From NCBI RefSeq assembly GCF_018390735.1, contig NZ_JAHBCL010000027.1:1-64000 (forward strand): a stretch of DNA of 64,000 nt. The letters are read 5' to 3'. A program made the position numbers and the translations under genes. Below, piece after piece: positions 34,233-43,965 of this stretch; position 1 is the stretch's first letter, and each line of letters begins with the position of its first letter. The notes under the pieces were generated by a model, which was given only the letters and a program-made list of their open reading frames with translations, was not told where the DNA came from and searched no databases. The DNA comes from Fusibacter paucivorans (GTDB taxonomy: Bacteria; Bacillota; Clostridia; Peptostreptococcales; Acidaminobacteraceae).

Positions 34233-34922
34233 TTAAGCCTTCATAAATTTTTGAATGTATTGGCAGATAACAATTGCCACCATGTAGTCAATACCTGCCA
34301 AGAGGTTATTCATCAGATAGATATTGCCAAACGTCGGCAGGGTCGCACCCTGTCCGTCCATTGTAATCCAAAGGAGCAACAGCAGAAAGACAACCAATTG
34401 AATTTGATTGCGCAGCCGTTTGCTGTCAATGTTTTTCACCCATAGCAACAGCGGCAAAAGGATAAAGGCTGCAACAATAAAAAACAGCAGCGTCATGCCT
34501 TGGATCGCCACATCAAAAGGTGACTGTTTGAGCAGAATGCCGCCTATGAGCTTTAATAGGATGACATAGCCCACGGTGAGCTGAAGGCCATTGAGTCCAT
34601 TTTGCAGACTGAAAATTTTTCTCACCAGTTCGCGGTAAGCGCCGGAAACGCCGCCTGCCATCTCTGAGGCATTCGCATCTTGCGCCGTCAGTGCTTCAAT
34701 CACTTCGTTTGATTGAATGCTTTTGGCTTTTGACAGTATGATTCTCACAATCAATGTCATTTGAAGAATCAGTACAATTACCGTGTCAATGTTCCCTTCG
34801 TTTCGAAAGGTCAAATCAAAGAAGAACGCTGTCACAATCAGCATCAGCAGGTTGTATTGCATCATTTTTACCCCGTTTTGCCCCTTTTCATTTATCATAA
34901 ATGCCCCCATTCTCAGAACCAT
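34233..34922 (-). CDS. Polytopic membrane protein of unknown function
   Basis: About five hydrophobic helices are visible (LLMLIVTAFFFDLTF, TVIVLILQMTLIVRIIL, VGYVILLKLIGGILL, MTLLFFIVAAFILLPLLLWV, LVVFLLLLLWITM), with a soluble stretch around residues 65-110 containing QSNEVIEALTAQDANASE. I do not recognise the family. The start is uncertain: two internal ATG codons (at about 34898 and 34865) each have a GGGG tract close upstream. It lies 50 bases before the aldo/keto reductase gene on the same strand. Confidence 0.65.
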   Translation of the reverse strand: MVLRMGAFMINEKGQNGVKMMQYNLLMLIVTAFFFDLTFRNEGNIDTVIVLILQMTLIVRIILSKAKSIQSNEVIEALTAQDANASEMAGGVSGAYRELVRKIFSLQNGLNGLQLTVGYVILLKLIGGILLKQSPFDVAIQGMTLLFFIVAAFILLPLLLWVKNIDSKRLRNQIQLVVFLLLLLWITMDGQGATLPTFGNIYLMNNLLAGIDYMVAIVICQYIQKFMKA

Positions 34923-35161
34923 ACAGCCCTAAAAATTTATCTTTCTATAACCAGTATACTGGATTCGTTTCCATCTTGAAAACCTATTTTTGTAAATACG
35001 CGGTTAAAATGGCTGGTTTCGGATATATTTAAAATGTATGCGTTAAGGTATTGATAAGGATCATTTTATCAATATGCACAGGGTTCTGCCGCTGTGTCTG
35101 CCATCATAATGCATTTATTCAAAATATACTGCAAAATCTAACATCAAGGGGGAGGTATTAT

Positions 35162-36112
35162 TTGAAATATTTCATGAAACAAGCATTGATGCGCAAAGTT
35201 ATTTTCGCACTCATACCTCTGCAAGCACTCGGCATTCTTTTTTTTGGGTGGCGAACCTTCTTTTTGCTCATCATCAACACCGTTATCGCTGCAATCATCG
35301 AATGGGGATTTGTTCGGAAAACCTCTGGCAAGATCTCCGAGGCAGTCGTTGTCACTGCAATGCTTTACACGCTGACACTTCCGCCGAGTCTGCCTTACTG
35401 GATTTCAGGCATCGGCATCGCATTTGGCGTCCTGTTCGGAAAAATGGTATTCGGCGGATTTGGGAAAAATCCATTTAACCCAGCGTTGGTGGGACGCGCC
35501 TTTATTTACGTCAACTTTCCGTCTTTTATGACGGGCGAGTGGCACTTACCGCAAGGACTCAACGGCGCACTAGCCTACAGTGTCGATACTGTCTCACAGG
35601 CGACGCCAATGTCAGTCTTCCGACAAACCGGTGAAATGACCGCACTGCCGCAAATGCTGATCGGTAATATCTCCGGCTCAATCGGCGAAACCAGTGCCGC
35701 AGCCATTATCATTATCGCCATTGTTTTACTGGTGAAAAAAGTCATTGCCAAAGACACATTCTGGAGTGTCATCATCAGCTTTGTCGTCTTTGACACAGCT
35801 TTTTATCTCTTGGGATCGACCTCCGTTCCCAATCCGTTATACGGCCTATTATCCGGCGGCATACTCTTTGGCGCCACATTTATGGCCACTGATCCCATCT
35901 CCTCGCCGAAGACGGTCTGGGGCAAACGGCTCTATGGCATCATCATCGGCGGTGTTACGGTAATCATCAGAGGATACGCCCTGTTTTCAGGCGGGGTCAT
36001 GTTTGCCATCCTCATCGGCAACACCTTCGCCCCAATCCTCGACGAACTGGTAAATGCGATCAAAAAATCAAAGGTACCTGTTAAAGCCGGAAAGGAGGCC
36101 TCTCATGGCTAA
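35162..36112 (+). CDS. rnfD: RnfD/NqrB-family subunit of ion-translocating oxidoreductase
   Basis: Membrane subunit of the Rnf/Nqr redox pump that carries a covalently bound flavin. The start is the TTG at 35162 with GGGGGAGG 6 bases upstream; the frame is open to 35051 but that stretch has no site. About 316 residues, the size of RnfD and shorter than NqrB, which has an extra N-terminal part. The family signature GGFGKNPFNPALVGRAF (about 100-117) is exact, and SQATPMSVF contains the Thr expected to carry FMN. Multiple membrane helices follow. It overlaps rnfG by 8 bases and begins a five-gene plus-strand operon. Confidence 0.93.
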   Translation: MKYFMKQALMRKVIFALIPLQALGILFFGWRTFFLLIINTVIAAIIEWGFVRKTSGKISEAVVVTAMLYTLTLPPSLPYWISGIGIAFGVLFGKMVFGGFGKNPFNPALVGRAFIYVNFPSFMTGEWHLPQGLNGALAYSVDTVSQATPMSVFRQTGEMTALPQMLIGNISGSIGETSAAAIIIIAIVLLVKKVIAKDTFWSVIISFVVFDTAFYLLGSTSVPNPLYGLLSGGILFGATFMATDPISSPKTVWGKRLYGIIIGGVTVIIRGYALFSGGVMFAILIGNTFAPILDELVNAIKKSKVPVKAGKEASHG

Positions 36113-36710
36113 ACCGAAACGCATCCTTTATCCCGTCTTTTTTATGGTGCTCATCACAGCGGTTTATACACTGATTCTCGCTTCACTTAATGCCGCCTCG
36201 GCAGAACGCGTCGCAGAGCAGGAATCGCTCAGACTCGAACGCGCCATCCTCTATGCCAATGCCATTGATGCAACAGACGATGCCGCACTGCATCAATTCT
36301 TTGTTGATAATTTTGAACAGGTCACAACGGATGACCTCAGCTATTATCGTTATGCTACCGATGGTCAAGTGACTGCCTACACGTTTCCCTTCACAGGCAA
36401 GGGTTTATGGGGAAGCGTCAACGGCTACATTGCCATTTCATCGGATTTTAAAACCATCTTAGGCGTTGATTTTATTTCGCATTCAGAGACGCCGGGGTTA
36501 GGCGGCCGTATTGATGAAGCTTGGTTTAAAGAACAGTTTAGAGGTATTCCACTAGAAACCTCACCCTATATTCGTTATCGTTCAGAGGCAAACGGCAATG
36601 TTGATGCCATTACCGGTGCGACGTTGACATCCAATGCTGTCAAAGGCATGCTGAACACTTTTTTGGAAACACTGATGTCAACTGAAAGGACGGTGATTGT
36701 CAATGAGTGA
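36105..36710 (+). CDS. rnfG: RnfG/NqrC-family FMN-carrying subunit
   Basis: Membrane-anchored, externally facing flavoprotein subunit. The ATG at 36105 has AAAGGAGG 6 bases upstream. One N-terminal helix (RILYPVFFMVLITAVYTLILA) is followed by the FMN-binding domain. The covalent FMN motif is present as ITGATLTS near residue 175, and ETPGLGGRIDE is the conserved segment before it. At 201 residues it is of RnfG size. Its last codons overlap the start of rnfE. Confidence 0.93.
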   Translation: MAKPKRILYPVFFMVLITAVYTLILASLNAASAERVAEQESLRLERAILYANAIDATDDAALHQFFVDNFEQVTTDDLSYYRYATDGQVTAYTFPFTGKGLWGSVNGYIAISSDFKTILGVDFISHSETPGLGGRIDEAWFKEQFRGIPLETSPYIRYRSEANGNVDAITGATLTSNAVKGMLNTFLETLMSTERTVIVNE

Positions 36711-37320
36711 ATTCATAAAAGTATTTAAAGAAGGCATTTATAAGGACAATCCTGTTTTTCGCCAAATTCTCGGCATCTGCTCAACGCTTGCCGTCACTAA
36801 TCTCATGATGAATTCCTTTGTCATGGGCGTAGGCCTTATGTTTGTCACCGCTTTTTCAAGTTTAACGGTCTCTGTCCTTAGACTTTATACGCCAAAACAT
36901 ATTCGTATGATGGTTCAGACCTTAATCATATCCGCTTACGTCATTGCACTGGATATCTTTCTGAAAGCTTACTGGCCTTCGATGTCCAAGGCACTCGGCC
37001 CTTATGTCGGTCTTATTATCACCAACTGCATTATCATGGGGCGGGCTGAAGCTTTTGCTCAAAAGAACAAGCCTCTCATCTCATTCTTTGACGGTCTGAT
37101 TATGGGACTCGGTTATACCATCGTTCTCCTCGCCATTGCATTTGTTCGCGAATTGCTGGGGTTTGGCTCTATTTTCGGCATTCAGGTGCTCGGCGAACAA
37201 TGGGTTAACTGGACACTGATGATTATGCCGCCGGGGGCCTTCTTTATGCTCGGCATCGTCATTTGGGTGACACACCGCTTCTTTGATGACAATACGGATA
37301 AAGGGGGTGCTAAATCATGA
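36697..37320 (+). CDS. rnfE: RnfE/NqrD-family membrane subunit
   Basis: Six-helix integral membrane subunit that in Nqr shares an intramembrane iron-sulfur centre with its partner (RnfA/NqrE). Two conserved cysteines are visible, in ILGICSTLAVTN (near residue 27) and IITNCIIMGRAEAFA (near 110). Either the TTG at 36697 (6 bases after AAAGGA) or the ATG at 36703 can be the start. It overlaps rnfG at its start and rnfA by 4 bases (ATGA) at its end, so translation is probably coupled. Confidence 0.93.
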   Translation: MSMSEFIKVFKEGIYKDNPVFRQILGICSTLAVTNLMMNSFVMGVGLMFVTAFSSLTVSVLRLYTPKHIRMMVQTLIISAYVIALDIFLKAYWPSMSKALGPYVGLIITNCIIMGRAEAFAQKNKPLISFFDGLIMGLGYTIVLLAIAFVRELLGFGSIFGIQVLGEQWVNWTLMIMPPGAFFMLGIVIWVTHRFFDDNTDKGGAKS

Positions 37321-37907
37321 TCGATATCCATCCAATGATTATTTTCTTTGCGGCGATCTTTACCAACAACATGATCCTTTCAAACTTTCTGGGAATGTGT
37401 TCCTTTATTGCCGTCTCAGGGGAAATCAAAACCTCTCTGAGTCTCGGACAGGCCGTCACATTTGTACTCGCCTGCACATCGGTCATCAACTATTTCGTCT
37501 ATTACAGCATTCTAGTGCCGTTAAAGCTCGAATATCTGCGCTTTATCGTTTTTATCATCGTCATTGCCGCTTTTGTACAGCTTGTGGAGATGATTATTGA
37601 GCGCTATTTTGAAACGCTTTATTATTCACTTGGGATCTTTTTGCCGCTGATCACTGTGAATTGCGCTATCTTAGGGGTTTCGCTCTTTATGATTATTCGA
37701 GAGTATAACCTGTTTCAATCCTTTGCCTTTGGCGTCGGTTCCGGTCTTGGCTGGACACTTGCCATCGTTTCAATGGCAGGCATTCGAAAGCGCATTAAAA
37801 ATGCCCCCATTCCAAAGGGATTGGAAGGCCCGGGCATTACCCTCATCATCACCGGCATTATGGCCCTTGCATTTTTAGGTTTTTCCGGCATAGTTCAAAT
37901 ACAATAG
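37317..37907 (+). CDS. rnfA: RnfA/NqrE-family membrane subunit
   Basis: Six-helix partner of the RnfE-type subunit. Conserved cysteines lie in NFLGMCSFIAVSG (near residue 28) and ITVNCAILGVSLFM (near 116), with the repeated half-motif of this duplicated family. At 196 residues the length is normal. The next gene starts 9 bases downstream and is nqrF-like, whereas in Rnf operons rnfB normally follows rnfA. Confidence 0.93.
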   Translation: MIDIHPMIIFFAAIFTNNMILSNFLGMCSFIAVSGEIKTSLSLGQAVTFVLACTSVINYFVYYSILVPLKLEYLRFIVFIIVIAAFVQLVEMIIERYFETLYYSLGIFLPLITVNCAILGVSLFMIIREYNLFQSFAFGVGSGLGWTLAIVSMAGIRKRIKNAPIPKGLEGPGITLIITGIMALAFLGFSGIVQIQ

Positions 37908-37916
37908 GAGGTGCAC

Positions 37917-39017
37917 ATGACAACCATTGGCATTACAGTCGCCGCCATGTGCGGCATTTCGGGACTGCTCGCCCTCCTCTTATCAATTGCCAATAAAACC
38001 ATTGCCAATTACGGAGAAAAAGAGATTACCATCAATTCAGAGAAAAAATTAACGGTTGACGGCGGCGATACACTGTTATCGGCGCTTGTCGAACAAAAAA
38101 TTTTCATCCCTTCCGCGTGCGGCGGCAAAGGGAGCTGCGGCTACTGCAAGGTTAAAGTCATCGAGGGCGGCGGTCAAATTCTGCCGACAGAATTCGGCTA
38201 TGTGACGCCTGACGAAAGAAAGGAAGGCATTCGTCTGGCGTGTCAGTTAAAAGTCCGCGAAAATATGGCCATTGAAATCCCCGAGGAACTCTTTAGCGTT
38301 CAGCAAATGCTCTATCGTGTCGAGGCGCTTATCGACGTCACTCCGACGATTAAACATTTGAAACTGCACTTGCCTGAGGGAACGCATTTAAACTTTAAAG
38401 CCGGTCAGTACGTTCAGATACTGGCACCCAAATACAAGGGCAATGAAGAGGAGGTTTACCGCGCCTATTCCATCGCGTCTTCACCGCTGGACGATGCTCA
38501 TTTAGAGCTCTATATCGGCTTTGTGAAAGGCGGCATCGCCACGACATTCGTCCACGAACATTTAAAAGCCGGTGAAGACCTCATCGTGGTCGGCCCCTAC
38601 GGTCACTTTTTCTACCAGCATACAGATCGGCCAATGGTGCTCGTCGCCATCGGTACTGGCATGGCGCCAATTGTCTCCATTCTCAAATACATGCGCGATG
38701 AAAAAATCAATCGCAAAGCAACTTTTTACTTTGGCGCGCGTACACGGGATGACCTCTTCGAACTCGATACACTGGAAGCCTTAAAAGCAGACTTGCCGCA
38801 ACTGGAAGTCATTACATGCCTGTCCAGACCGACAGAACAGTGTCACTGGGACGGCGAAGTCGGCCGCGTTACAGATCTGCTCAAAAAATACCTCGTCGAT
38901 GCTGAGCAGTCAGAAGCCTATCTCTGCGGCAGCCCTGTAATGATCGATTCAGTTATGCCGATTCTAATGGAAAAGGGGATGCCCGAAGCGCAAATATACT
39001 ATGATAAATTTGAATAA
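37917..39017 (+). CDS. nqrF: NqrF-type NADH dehydrogenase subunit (2Fe-2S and FAD)
   Basis: Electron entry subunit: NADH reduces FAD, which passes electrons to a 2Fe-2S centre and on to the membrane subunits. It has an N-terminal membrane helix, then a plant-type ferredoxin domain with ACGGKGSCGYC (about 62-72) and a fourth Cys in LACQLKV. A ferredoxin-reductase domain follows with FAD motif RAYSIAS (about 178), NADH-binding IGTGMAPIVS (about 243), CGSPVMI near 340 and the C-terminal YYDKFE. The ATG at 37917 has AGGAGG 5 bases upstream. The residues closely follow Vibrio NqrF, although at about 366 residues it is shorter. Confidence 0.93.
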   Translation: MTTIGITVAAMCGISGLLALLLSIANKTIANYGEKEITINSEKKLTVDGGDTLLSALVEQKIFIPSACGGKGSCGYCKVKVIEGGGQILPTEFGYVTPDERKEGIRLACQLKVRENMAIEIPEELFSVQQMLYRVEALIDVTPTIKHLKLHLPEGTHLNFKAGQYVQILAPKYKGNEEEVYRAYSIASSPLDDAHLELYIGFVKGGIATTFVHEHLKAGEDLIVVGPYGHFFYQHTDRPMVLVAIGTGMAPIVSILKYMRDEKINRKATFYFGARTRDDLFELDTLEALKADLPQLEVITCLSRPTEQCHWDGEVGRVTDLLKKYLVDAEQSEAYLCGSPVMIDSVMPILMEKGMPEAQIYYDKFE

Positions 39018-39034
39018 TATCTTAACCGTGTAAC

Positions 39035-39085
39035 GTAAAAGCCTATCCATTCACTGCCTCATGCAGTTTTAGGATAGGCTTTTAC
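39035..39085 (+). terminator. Bidirectional terminator between nqrF and the histidine phosphatase gene
   Basis: A 14-bp stem (39035-39048 with 39072-39085; GTAAAAGCCTATCC arms) encloses a 23-base loop with its own short hairpin and ends in TTTT on both strands. It closes the rnf/nqr operon from the left and overlaps the last codons of the convergent gene from the right. Confidence 0.85.
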
Positions 39086-39660
39086 AATTCCAGCGGCCAC
39101 ACAGGTGACTTGAAATGTTCATCAAAATCAATCACTTTAATTTCACCATAGAGATAGTGTTCCTGATAAAACAGGCTTTGAAGCACCATCCCGTGTGCCA
39201 TGACAATCGCCGACTGATAGGTTTGCGCATAGGCCAGCAGTGCTGTTCTGACCCGCTCTTTAACAGATGCTAAGGGTTCCCATCTCGTATATTCAGCATA
39301 CTGGGACACTTCTTCCGGCAATACCCCTTTATGTTGCTTAAAGTCCTCAAAGAGCAATTTTAGTTCTTTATAAGAGCCGTACTGAAATGTCGTATCGGGA
39401 ATCCATTCGTGCAAGTCGTGAACGACAACGGTGGTCAGCCCTGTCTCTTTTGCCACAATGGCCGACGATTGCAGTGCCCGCGTGTATGGTGACGATAAGA
39501 TCACCTCAGCATCTGTTTCGCTAAGCCGCTTCCCCGCTTCAATCATTTCAGCAATGCCAATGTCATTCAACGCCGCCAAATCTCGCCCCTGTCCAATTAA
39601 CCCCCTTCGCGTACACGGTGTATAACTCGGCTCACCGTGCCTGACCAAGTACAGTTTCAT
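39082..39660 (-). CDS. Histidine phosphatase family protein (phosphoglycerate mutase-like)
   Basis: Phosphotransfer enzyme of the histidine phosphatase superfamily; the substrate cannot be told. The catalytic motif LVRHGEPSY is at the N-terminus, followed by SSPYTRALQSSAIVAKETG (about 62-80) and the second catalytic histidine in VMAHGMVLQS (near 160). I place the start at the ATG at 39660, four bases after a GGGGGG tract; the open frame extends another 34 codons that do not resemble the family. About 192 residues. It is convergent with nqrF. Confidence 0.9.
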   Translation of the reverse strand: MKLYLVRHGEPSYTPCTRRGLIGQGRDLAALNDIGIAEMIEAGKRLSETDAEVILSSPYTRALQSSAIVAKETGLTTVVVHDLHEWIPDTTFQYGSYKELKLLFEDFKQHKGVLPEEVSQYAEYTRWEPLASVKERVRTALLAYAQTYQSAIVMAHGMVLQSLFYQEHYLYGEIKVIDFDEHFKSPVWPLEL

Positions 39661-39760
39661 GATGCCCCCCTTTTGACACGCCTCTCCAAAATCATATCTG
39701 CTTCGTTGTTTCTTTTTTCGCTGTTTCGTTAATGCATACCCATTATCCGATTTAAAACAC

Positions 39761-39792
39761 AAAAAACCGACTTCATCGAGATGAAGTCGGTT
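39761..39792 (-). terminator. Terminator of the glycine cleavage operon
   Basis: A perfect 12-bp stem (39765-39776 with 39781-39792) with a 4-base loop is followed on the minus strand by TTTTTT. It lies 17 bases past the glyA stop codon. Confidence 0.95.
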
Positions 39793-39808
39793 ATCAGTCC
39801 GTTAAACC

Positions 39809-41041
39809 TTATTGATACAGCGGGAAACGATCACACAGCGCTTTAACGCGTTTTTTAGCATCAGTGAGATCACCGTCTTTGTTATCAATGACAAAGCTGA
39901 TGATATCGGCAATTTCAATCATTTCTGCTTTGCCAAATCCCCTTGTCGTCGATGCCGGTGTTCCAATACGGATACCGCTTGTCACAAAAGGACTTGCCGT
40001 TTCATTTGGCACTGTATTCTTATTGGTTGTAATGCCGACGGAATCCAGCAATTTTTCAGCATCTTTCCCCGTAATGTTTTTACTGCGGAGATCGATGAGC
40101 ATAAGATGATTATCTGTGCCGCCGGAGACGATTTTAAAGCCGCGGTCAATCAGTGCTTCCGACAGCGCTGCCGCATTGTCAATGACTTGTTTTTGGTAAA
40201 CTTTAAAATCATCTGACATCGCTTCTTTAAAACAAACTGCCTTCGCCGCAATAATGTGCATCAGCGGGCCGCCTTGGATACCTGGGAAAATCGCCTTGTC
40301 AACTGCTTTTGCATAGGCTTCTTTACAGAGAATGGCACCGCCTCTTGGCCCTCGGAGCGTTTTATGCGTCGTCGTTGTCACAAAATCTGCAAAAGGCACT
40401 GGATTTGGATGATAACCTGCTGCTACCAGTCCGGCGATATGTGCCATATCCACCATCATGTATGCGTCAATTTCATCGCAGATCGCTCGGATCTTTTCAA
40501 AGTCAATCATTCTGGAATAAGCACTGGCACCTGCGACGATCATCTTTGGTTTTTCTTCAATGGCTTTTGCACGAAGTGCATCGTAATCGATCCATCCGTC
40601 TTCATTAACGCCATAAGACACAAAATCATAAAGGATACCTGAAAAGTTAACGGGAGAACCATGGGTTAAATGGCCGCCGTCTGCCAAGTTCATGCCTAGA
40701 ATCTTATCGCCGGGTTTAAGCACGGACATATAAACGCCCATATTCGCCTGTGAGCCTGAGTGCGGCTGAACGTTGGCGTGCTCGGCTCCAAAGAGTTTTT
40801 TCATGCGGTCTCTTGCCAAGTCTTCGCTGATATCAACGTACTCACAGCCGCCATAATAGCGCTTGCCGGGATAACCTTCTGCGTATTTGTTTGTTAAATG
40901 TGTCCCCATTGCCGCCATTACGGTCGGACTTGTAAAGTTTTCCGATGCGATCAGCTCGATATTGTTCGTTTGTCTCTCAAGCTCAAGTCGCATGCTTTCA
41001 TAAAGCTCTGGATCATTTTCCTTAATCAATGTAAGATTCAT
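39809..41041 (-). CDS. glyA: Serine hydroxymethyltransferase
   Basis: PLP enzyme that interconverts serine and glycine with tetrahydrofolate. At 410 residues it is full length. Motifs: [19 protein letters not shown] near the N-terminus, [27 protein letters not shown], and the PLP lysine in [13 protein letters not shown] (near 227). It is the last gene of the glycine cleavage operon, 24 bases after lpdA, so it is placed under the glycine riboswitch. Together with GcvPTH it could convert two glycines into serine, or run the reverse. Confidence 0.97.
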   Translation of the reverse strand: MNLTLIKENDPELYESMRLELERQTNNIELIASENFTSPTVMAAMGTHLTNKYAEGYPGKRYYGGCEYVDISEDLARDRMKKLFGAEHANVQPHSGSQANMGVYMSVLKPGDKILGMNLADGGHLTHGSPVNFSGILYDFVSYGVNEDGWIDYDALRAKAIEEKPKMIVAGASAYSRMIDFEKIRAICDEIDAYMMVDMAHIAGLVAAGYHPNPVPFADFVTTTTHKTLRGPRGGAILCKEAYAKAVDKAIFPGIQGGPLMHIIAAKAVCFKEAMSDDFKVYQKQVIDNAAALSEALIDRGFKIVSGGTDNHLMLIDLRSKNITGKDAEKLLDSVGITTNKNTVPNETASPFVTSGIRIGTPASTTRGFGKAEMIEIADIISFVIDNKDGDLTDAKKRVKALCDRFPLYQ

Positions 41042-41065
41042 GCATCAAACTCCTTTCAACGATCT

Positions 41066-42469
41066 CTATTTTTTCAAAGGCGCCAAGTGAATGGCTTCCC
41101 CCTTTAATCCCAAAACAGCCTCGTGGAATGCTTCGGACAAAGTCGGGTGTGCGTGGATCATTCCTTTTATGGCGTTTACGTCAAGTGCCTGATGCAGTGC
41201 CAGTGTTGCCTCGTGGATGAGATCGGAAGCATGCGGTCCCATGATGTGTACGCCCAACAGGACGCCATCTTTATCGGAGAGCACTTTGAGAATGCCTTCA
41301 CCTTCACCCATTGTGAGTGCTTTGCCATTTGCACCAAACATAAATTTACTTTTGAGATAAGCTATGCCACTTTCCTTGAGTGCCTCTTCAGTCAGTCCGA
41401 CTGAGGCAATCTCCGGATTGACAAATACACAGCTTGGAATAGGCGTTGCCGAATGTTCATGCGATACCCCCATAAAGTGGTCAACCGCTTCAATCGCTTG
41501 ATGCGACGCAGCATGTGCCAACATGGTTTTACCGTTGCAATCGCCAATGGCATATATTCCCGCTTGGTTTGTCTCGAAATGTTCAGTTACTTCAATACCT
41601 TTTAAGCTATATTTTATCTCAGCTTCGTCAAGATTTAAAGCCCTAATCCGCGGAATTCTTCCAACAGAGACTAAAATTTGATCGGATTCAATGTCAAAAT
41701 CGCCTTTTTTGCCTTCACAAGTACAGACGAGCGCTTGATTTTCCAATTTTCTGATCTGTTTTGCCTTTGTTTGCTTATGAATGGCAATGCCTTGCTTTTT
41801 CGCCTGAACAGCATAGCGTTTTACAATTTCTGCGTCAAGCTGCCCTAAAATCTGATCGGCAAATTCAACAACGGTAACCTCACTGCCAAAGGCATTAAAA
41901 ATGCCGGCAAACTCCATACCGATCACACCGCCGCCAATAATGGTCAGTTTCTTCGGAACAAAATCAAACTTCAAAATCTGCTCACTGGTAACGACGCCCT
42001 CGAGGTCAATGCCTTCAATCGGCGGCATCATCGGTTCAGAACCTGTTGCAATGACAATGCCGTCAGCTGATAAAACCGTCGTCTCTCCTTCAGGTGTACT
42101 CACAGCTACCTGCCTGTTTGACATAAGATGTGCTTTGCCGCTGATAACGTCAATGCGGTTGGCTTTTAACAATGCCGCAACGCCATCGACCAATGTACCC
42201 ACCACTTGCTGTTTATGGCCTTGTACACCCGCCATATCCAGTCGAAATCCATCGACATGAATGCCGAATTGTGCCGTTTCGGTCATGGCATGATAAAGCG
42301 AAGCGCTCTTATAGAGCGCTTTTGTAGGAATGCACCCGTCGTTCAGACAGGTGCCCCCGATTTTATTTGATTCGATAACCGTTACCGACGCGCCTAACTG
42401 GGCACCTCTAATGGCTGCAACATACCCGCCGGGACCGCCGCCGATCACGATCATTTTTTTTGCCGTCAT
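41066..42469 (-). CDS. lpdA: Dihydrolipoyl dehydrogenase (L-protein)
   Basis: FAD enzyme that reoxidises the dihydrolipoyl arm of the glycine cleavage H-protein with NAD. The start is the ATG at 42469, giving VIGGGPGGYVAAIRGAQLG as the FAD-binding N-terminus; the open frame begins 18 codons earlier without family similarity. The redox disulfide is in GGTCLNDGCIPTKAL, where Asp replaces the usual Val. The NAD fold GGGVIGMEFAGIFNAFG and the C-terminal HAHPTLSEAFHEA with the catalytic His-Glu are present. About 467 residues. It lies 17 bases after gcvPB. Confidence 0.95.
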   Translation of the reverse strand: MTAKKMIVIGGGPGGYVAAIRGAQLGASVTVIESNKIGGTCLNDGCIPTKALYKSASLYHAMTETAQFGIHVDGFRLDMAGVQGHKQQVVGTLVDGVAALLKANRIDVISGKAHLMSNRQVAVSTPEGETTVLSADGIVIATGSEPMMPPIEGIDLEGVVTSEQILKFDFVPKKLTIIGGGVIGMEFAGIFNAFGSEVTVVEFADQILGQLDAEIVKRYAVQAKKQGIAIHKQTKAKQIRKLENQALVCTCEGKKGDFDIESDQILVSVGRIPRIRALNLDEAEIKYSLKGIEVTEHFETNQAGIYAIGDCNGKTMLAHAASHQAIEAVDHFMGVSHEHSATPIPSCVFVNPEIASVGLTEEALKESGIAYLKSKFMFGANGKALTMGEGEGILKVLSDKDGVLLGVHIMGPHASDLIHEATLALHQALDVNAIKGMIHAHPTLSEAFHEAVLGLKGEAIHLAPLKK

Positions 42470-42486
42470 GATAAATGGCCTCCTGT

Positions 42487-43965
42487 TTACGCTTCTTCGG
42501 ATGTTGCAGGCGTCGGTTCCCACTTGAGAATAGGCGTTCTCGCCGCCCTAATCTCATCGACGCGTCGAATTGGCGTCGTCGTTGGCGCCTGTTTCAGCGC
42601 TTCGGGATTTGTATCTGCCTCTTCACTGATTTTAATCATAATGTCAATAAAATCATCCAGTGTTTCGAGGCTTTCGGATTCTGTCGGTTCAATCATAATC
42701 GCATTCGGCACGATGAGTGGGAAATAGATCGTTGGCGGATGATAGCCGTAATCCAGCAGTCGTTTTGCGACGTCCAGCGTTGAACATTGCGTCAGTTCAC
42801 CTTTTAACCCCGCCAGTACGAATTCATGCTTACACTTTGTATTGGCAAAGACTTGATAATGGTCTTTCAGTTTTTCCTGAATATAGCTGGCGTTTAAAAC
42901 CGCCATTTCACTGGCGCGCTTAAGGCCTTCGGCACCCATTGAAAGAATAAACGTATAGGCTCTGACGAGTATGCCAAAGTTGCCATAAAAACTCTTTACC
43001 TTGCCAATGCTGAGCGGTCTGTCGTATGACAGATCATAGCTACTCTCACTTTTTATGACAACCGGCGTCGGCAGAAACGGTTCGAGAAATGCTTTAACGC
43101 CCACCGGGCCTGATCCCGGGCCGCCGCCGCCATGCGGGGTGGAAAAAGTCTTATGCAGGTTGTAATGCACAACGTCAAATCCCATGTCGCCCGGTCTCGT
43201 CTGACCTAAAATGGCATTGAGGTTGGCGCCGTCATAATAGAGCAACCCGCCTGCTTCGTGCACCAGTCGCGCGATTTCGACGATATTGCGGTCAAAGAGC
43301 CCAAGTGTATTGGGATTCGTCAGCATCAGCCCGGCAATGTCATCACCGAGTGCCGCCTTGAGGCTTTCCAGATCGATTTCGCCCATGCGCGTCGACTTAA
43401 TTTCGACAATATCAAAACCGGCAACATTGGCACTGGCAGGGTTGGTGCCGTGAGCTGAATCGGGAACAATAATTTTGGTTCGCTTTTGGTCGCCTCTGCT
43501 CTCATGATAAGCTTTCATTATCATAAGGCCTGTCAGCTCGCCATGTGCCCCGGCAGCCGGTTGGAGTGTAAAAGCATCCATCCCGCCAATTTCTGACAAC
43601 ATGGCCGAGAGGTCATACATCAGTTCAAGCGCACCCTGCGTCTGCTGTGTCTTTTGCTGAGGATGCAACGCGGCAAAGCCTGAAAATCCAGCCATATCTT
43701 CATTGAGTTTCGGGTTGTATTTCATTGTACAGGAACCGAGCGGATAAAAGCCCGTATCGACGCCAAAGTTTTTCTGACTCAGCAGCGTGTAGTGACGCAC
43801 GAGCTGGGGTTCAGAGACTTCCGGCAGTTCAAGTGAGGTTTCTCTCAATAAGCCTGCAGGGATAATGGATTCAATCGGTTTATCACAGACATCCGCCTTT
43901 GCAACGCGATATGCTGATCTGCCCGGTTTGGATATTTCAAAAATCAATTGATCGTAATTTACCAT
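42487..43965 (-). CDS. gcvPB: Glycine dehydrogenase (decarboxylating) subunit 2
   Basis: PLP-binding half of the P-protein, which decarboxylates glycine and passes the aminomethyl group to the H-protein lipoate. The PLP lysine is in [19 protein letters not shown] (near 274), and [17 protein letters not shown] is the conserved N-terminal segment. At 492 residues it is typical for the split P-protein of Firmicutes. It overlaps gcvPA by 7 bases. The Ala/Pro-rich C-terminal tail ([12 protein letters not shown]) is extra. Confidence 0.97.
   Translation of the reverse strand: MVNYDQLIFEISKPGRSAYRVAKADVCDKPIESIIPAGLLRETSLELPEVSEPQLVRHYTLLSQKNFGVDTGFYPLGSCTMKYNPKLNEDMAGFSGFAALHPQQKTQQTQGALELMYDLSAMLSEIGGMDAFTLQPAAGAHGELTGLMIMKAYHESRGDQKRTKIIVPDSAHGTNPASANVAGFDIVEIKSTRMGEIDLESLKAALGDDIAGLMLTNPNTLGLFDRNIVEIARLVHEAGGLLYYDGANLNAILGQTRPGDMGFDVVHYNLHKTFSTPHGGGGPGSGPVGVKAFLEPFLPTPVVIKSESSYDLSYDRPLSIGKVKSFYGNFGILVRAYTFILSMGAEGLKRASEMAVLNASYIQEKLKDHYQVFANTKCKHEFVLAGLKGELTQCSTLDVAKRLLDYGYHPPTIYFPLIVPNAIMIEPTESESLETLDDFIDIMIKISEEADTNPEALKQAPTTTPIRRVDEIRAARTPILKWEPTPATSEEA

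Noticed and set aside
34923-35161. Possible riboswitch (FMN or other) before rnfD
   Set aside because: Short hairpins are present (TGATAA/TTATCA, CACAG/CTGTG), but no FMN-element or other riboswitch consensus could be matched and no terminator follows.
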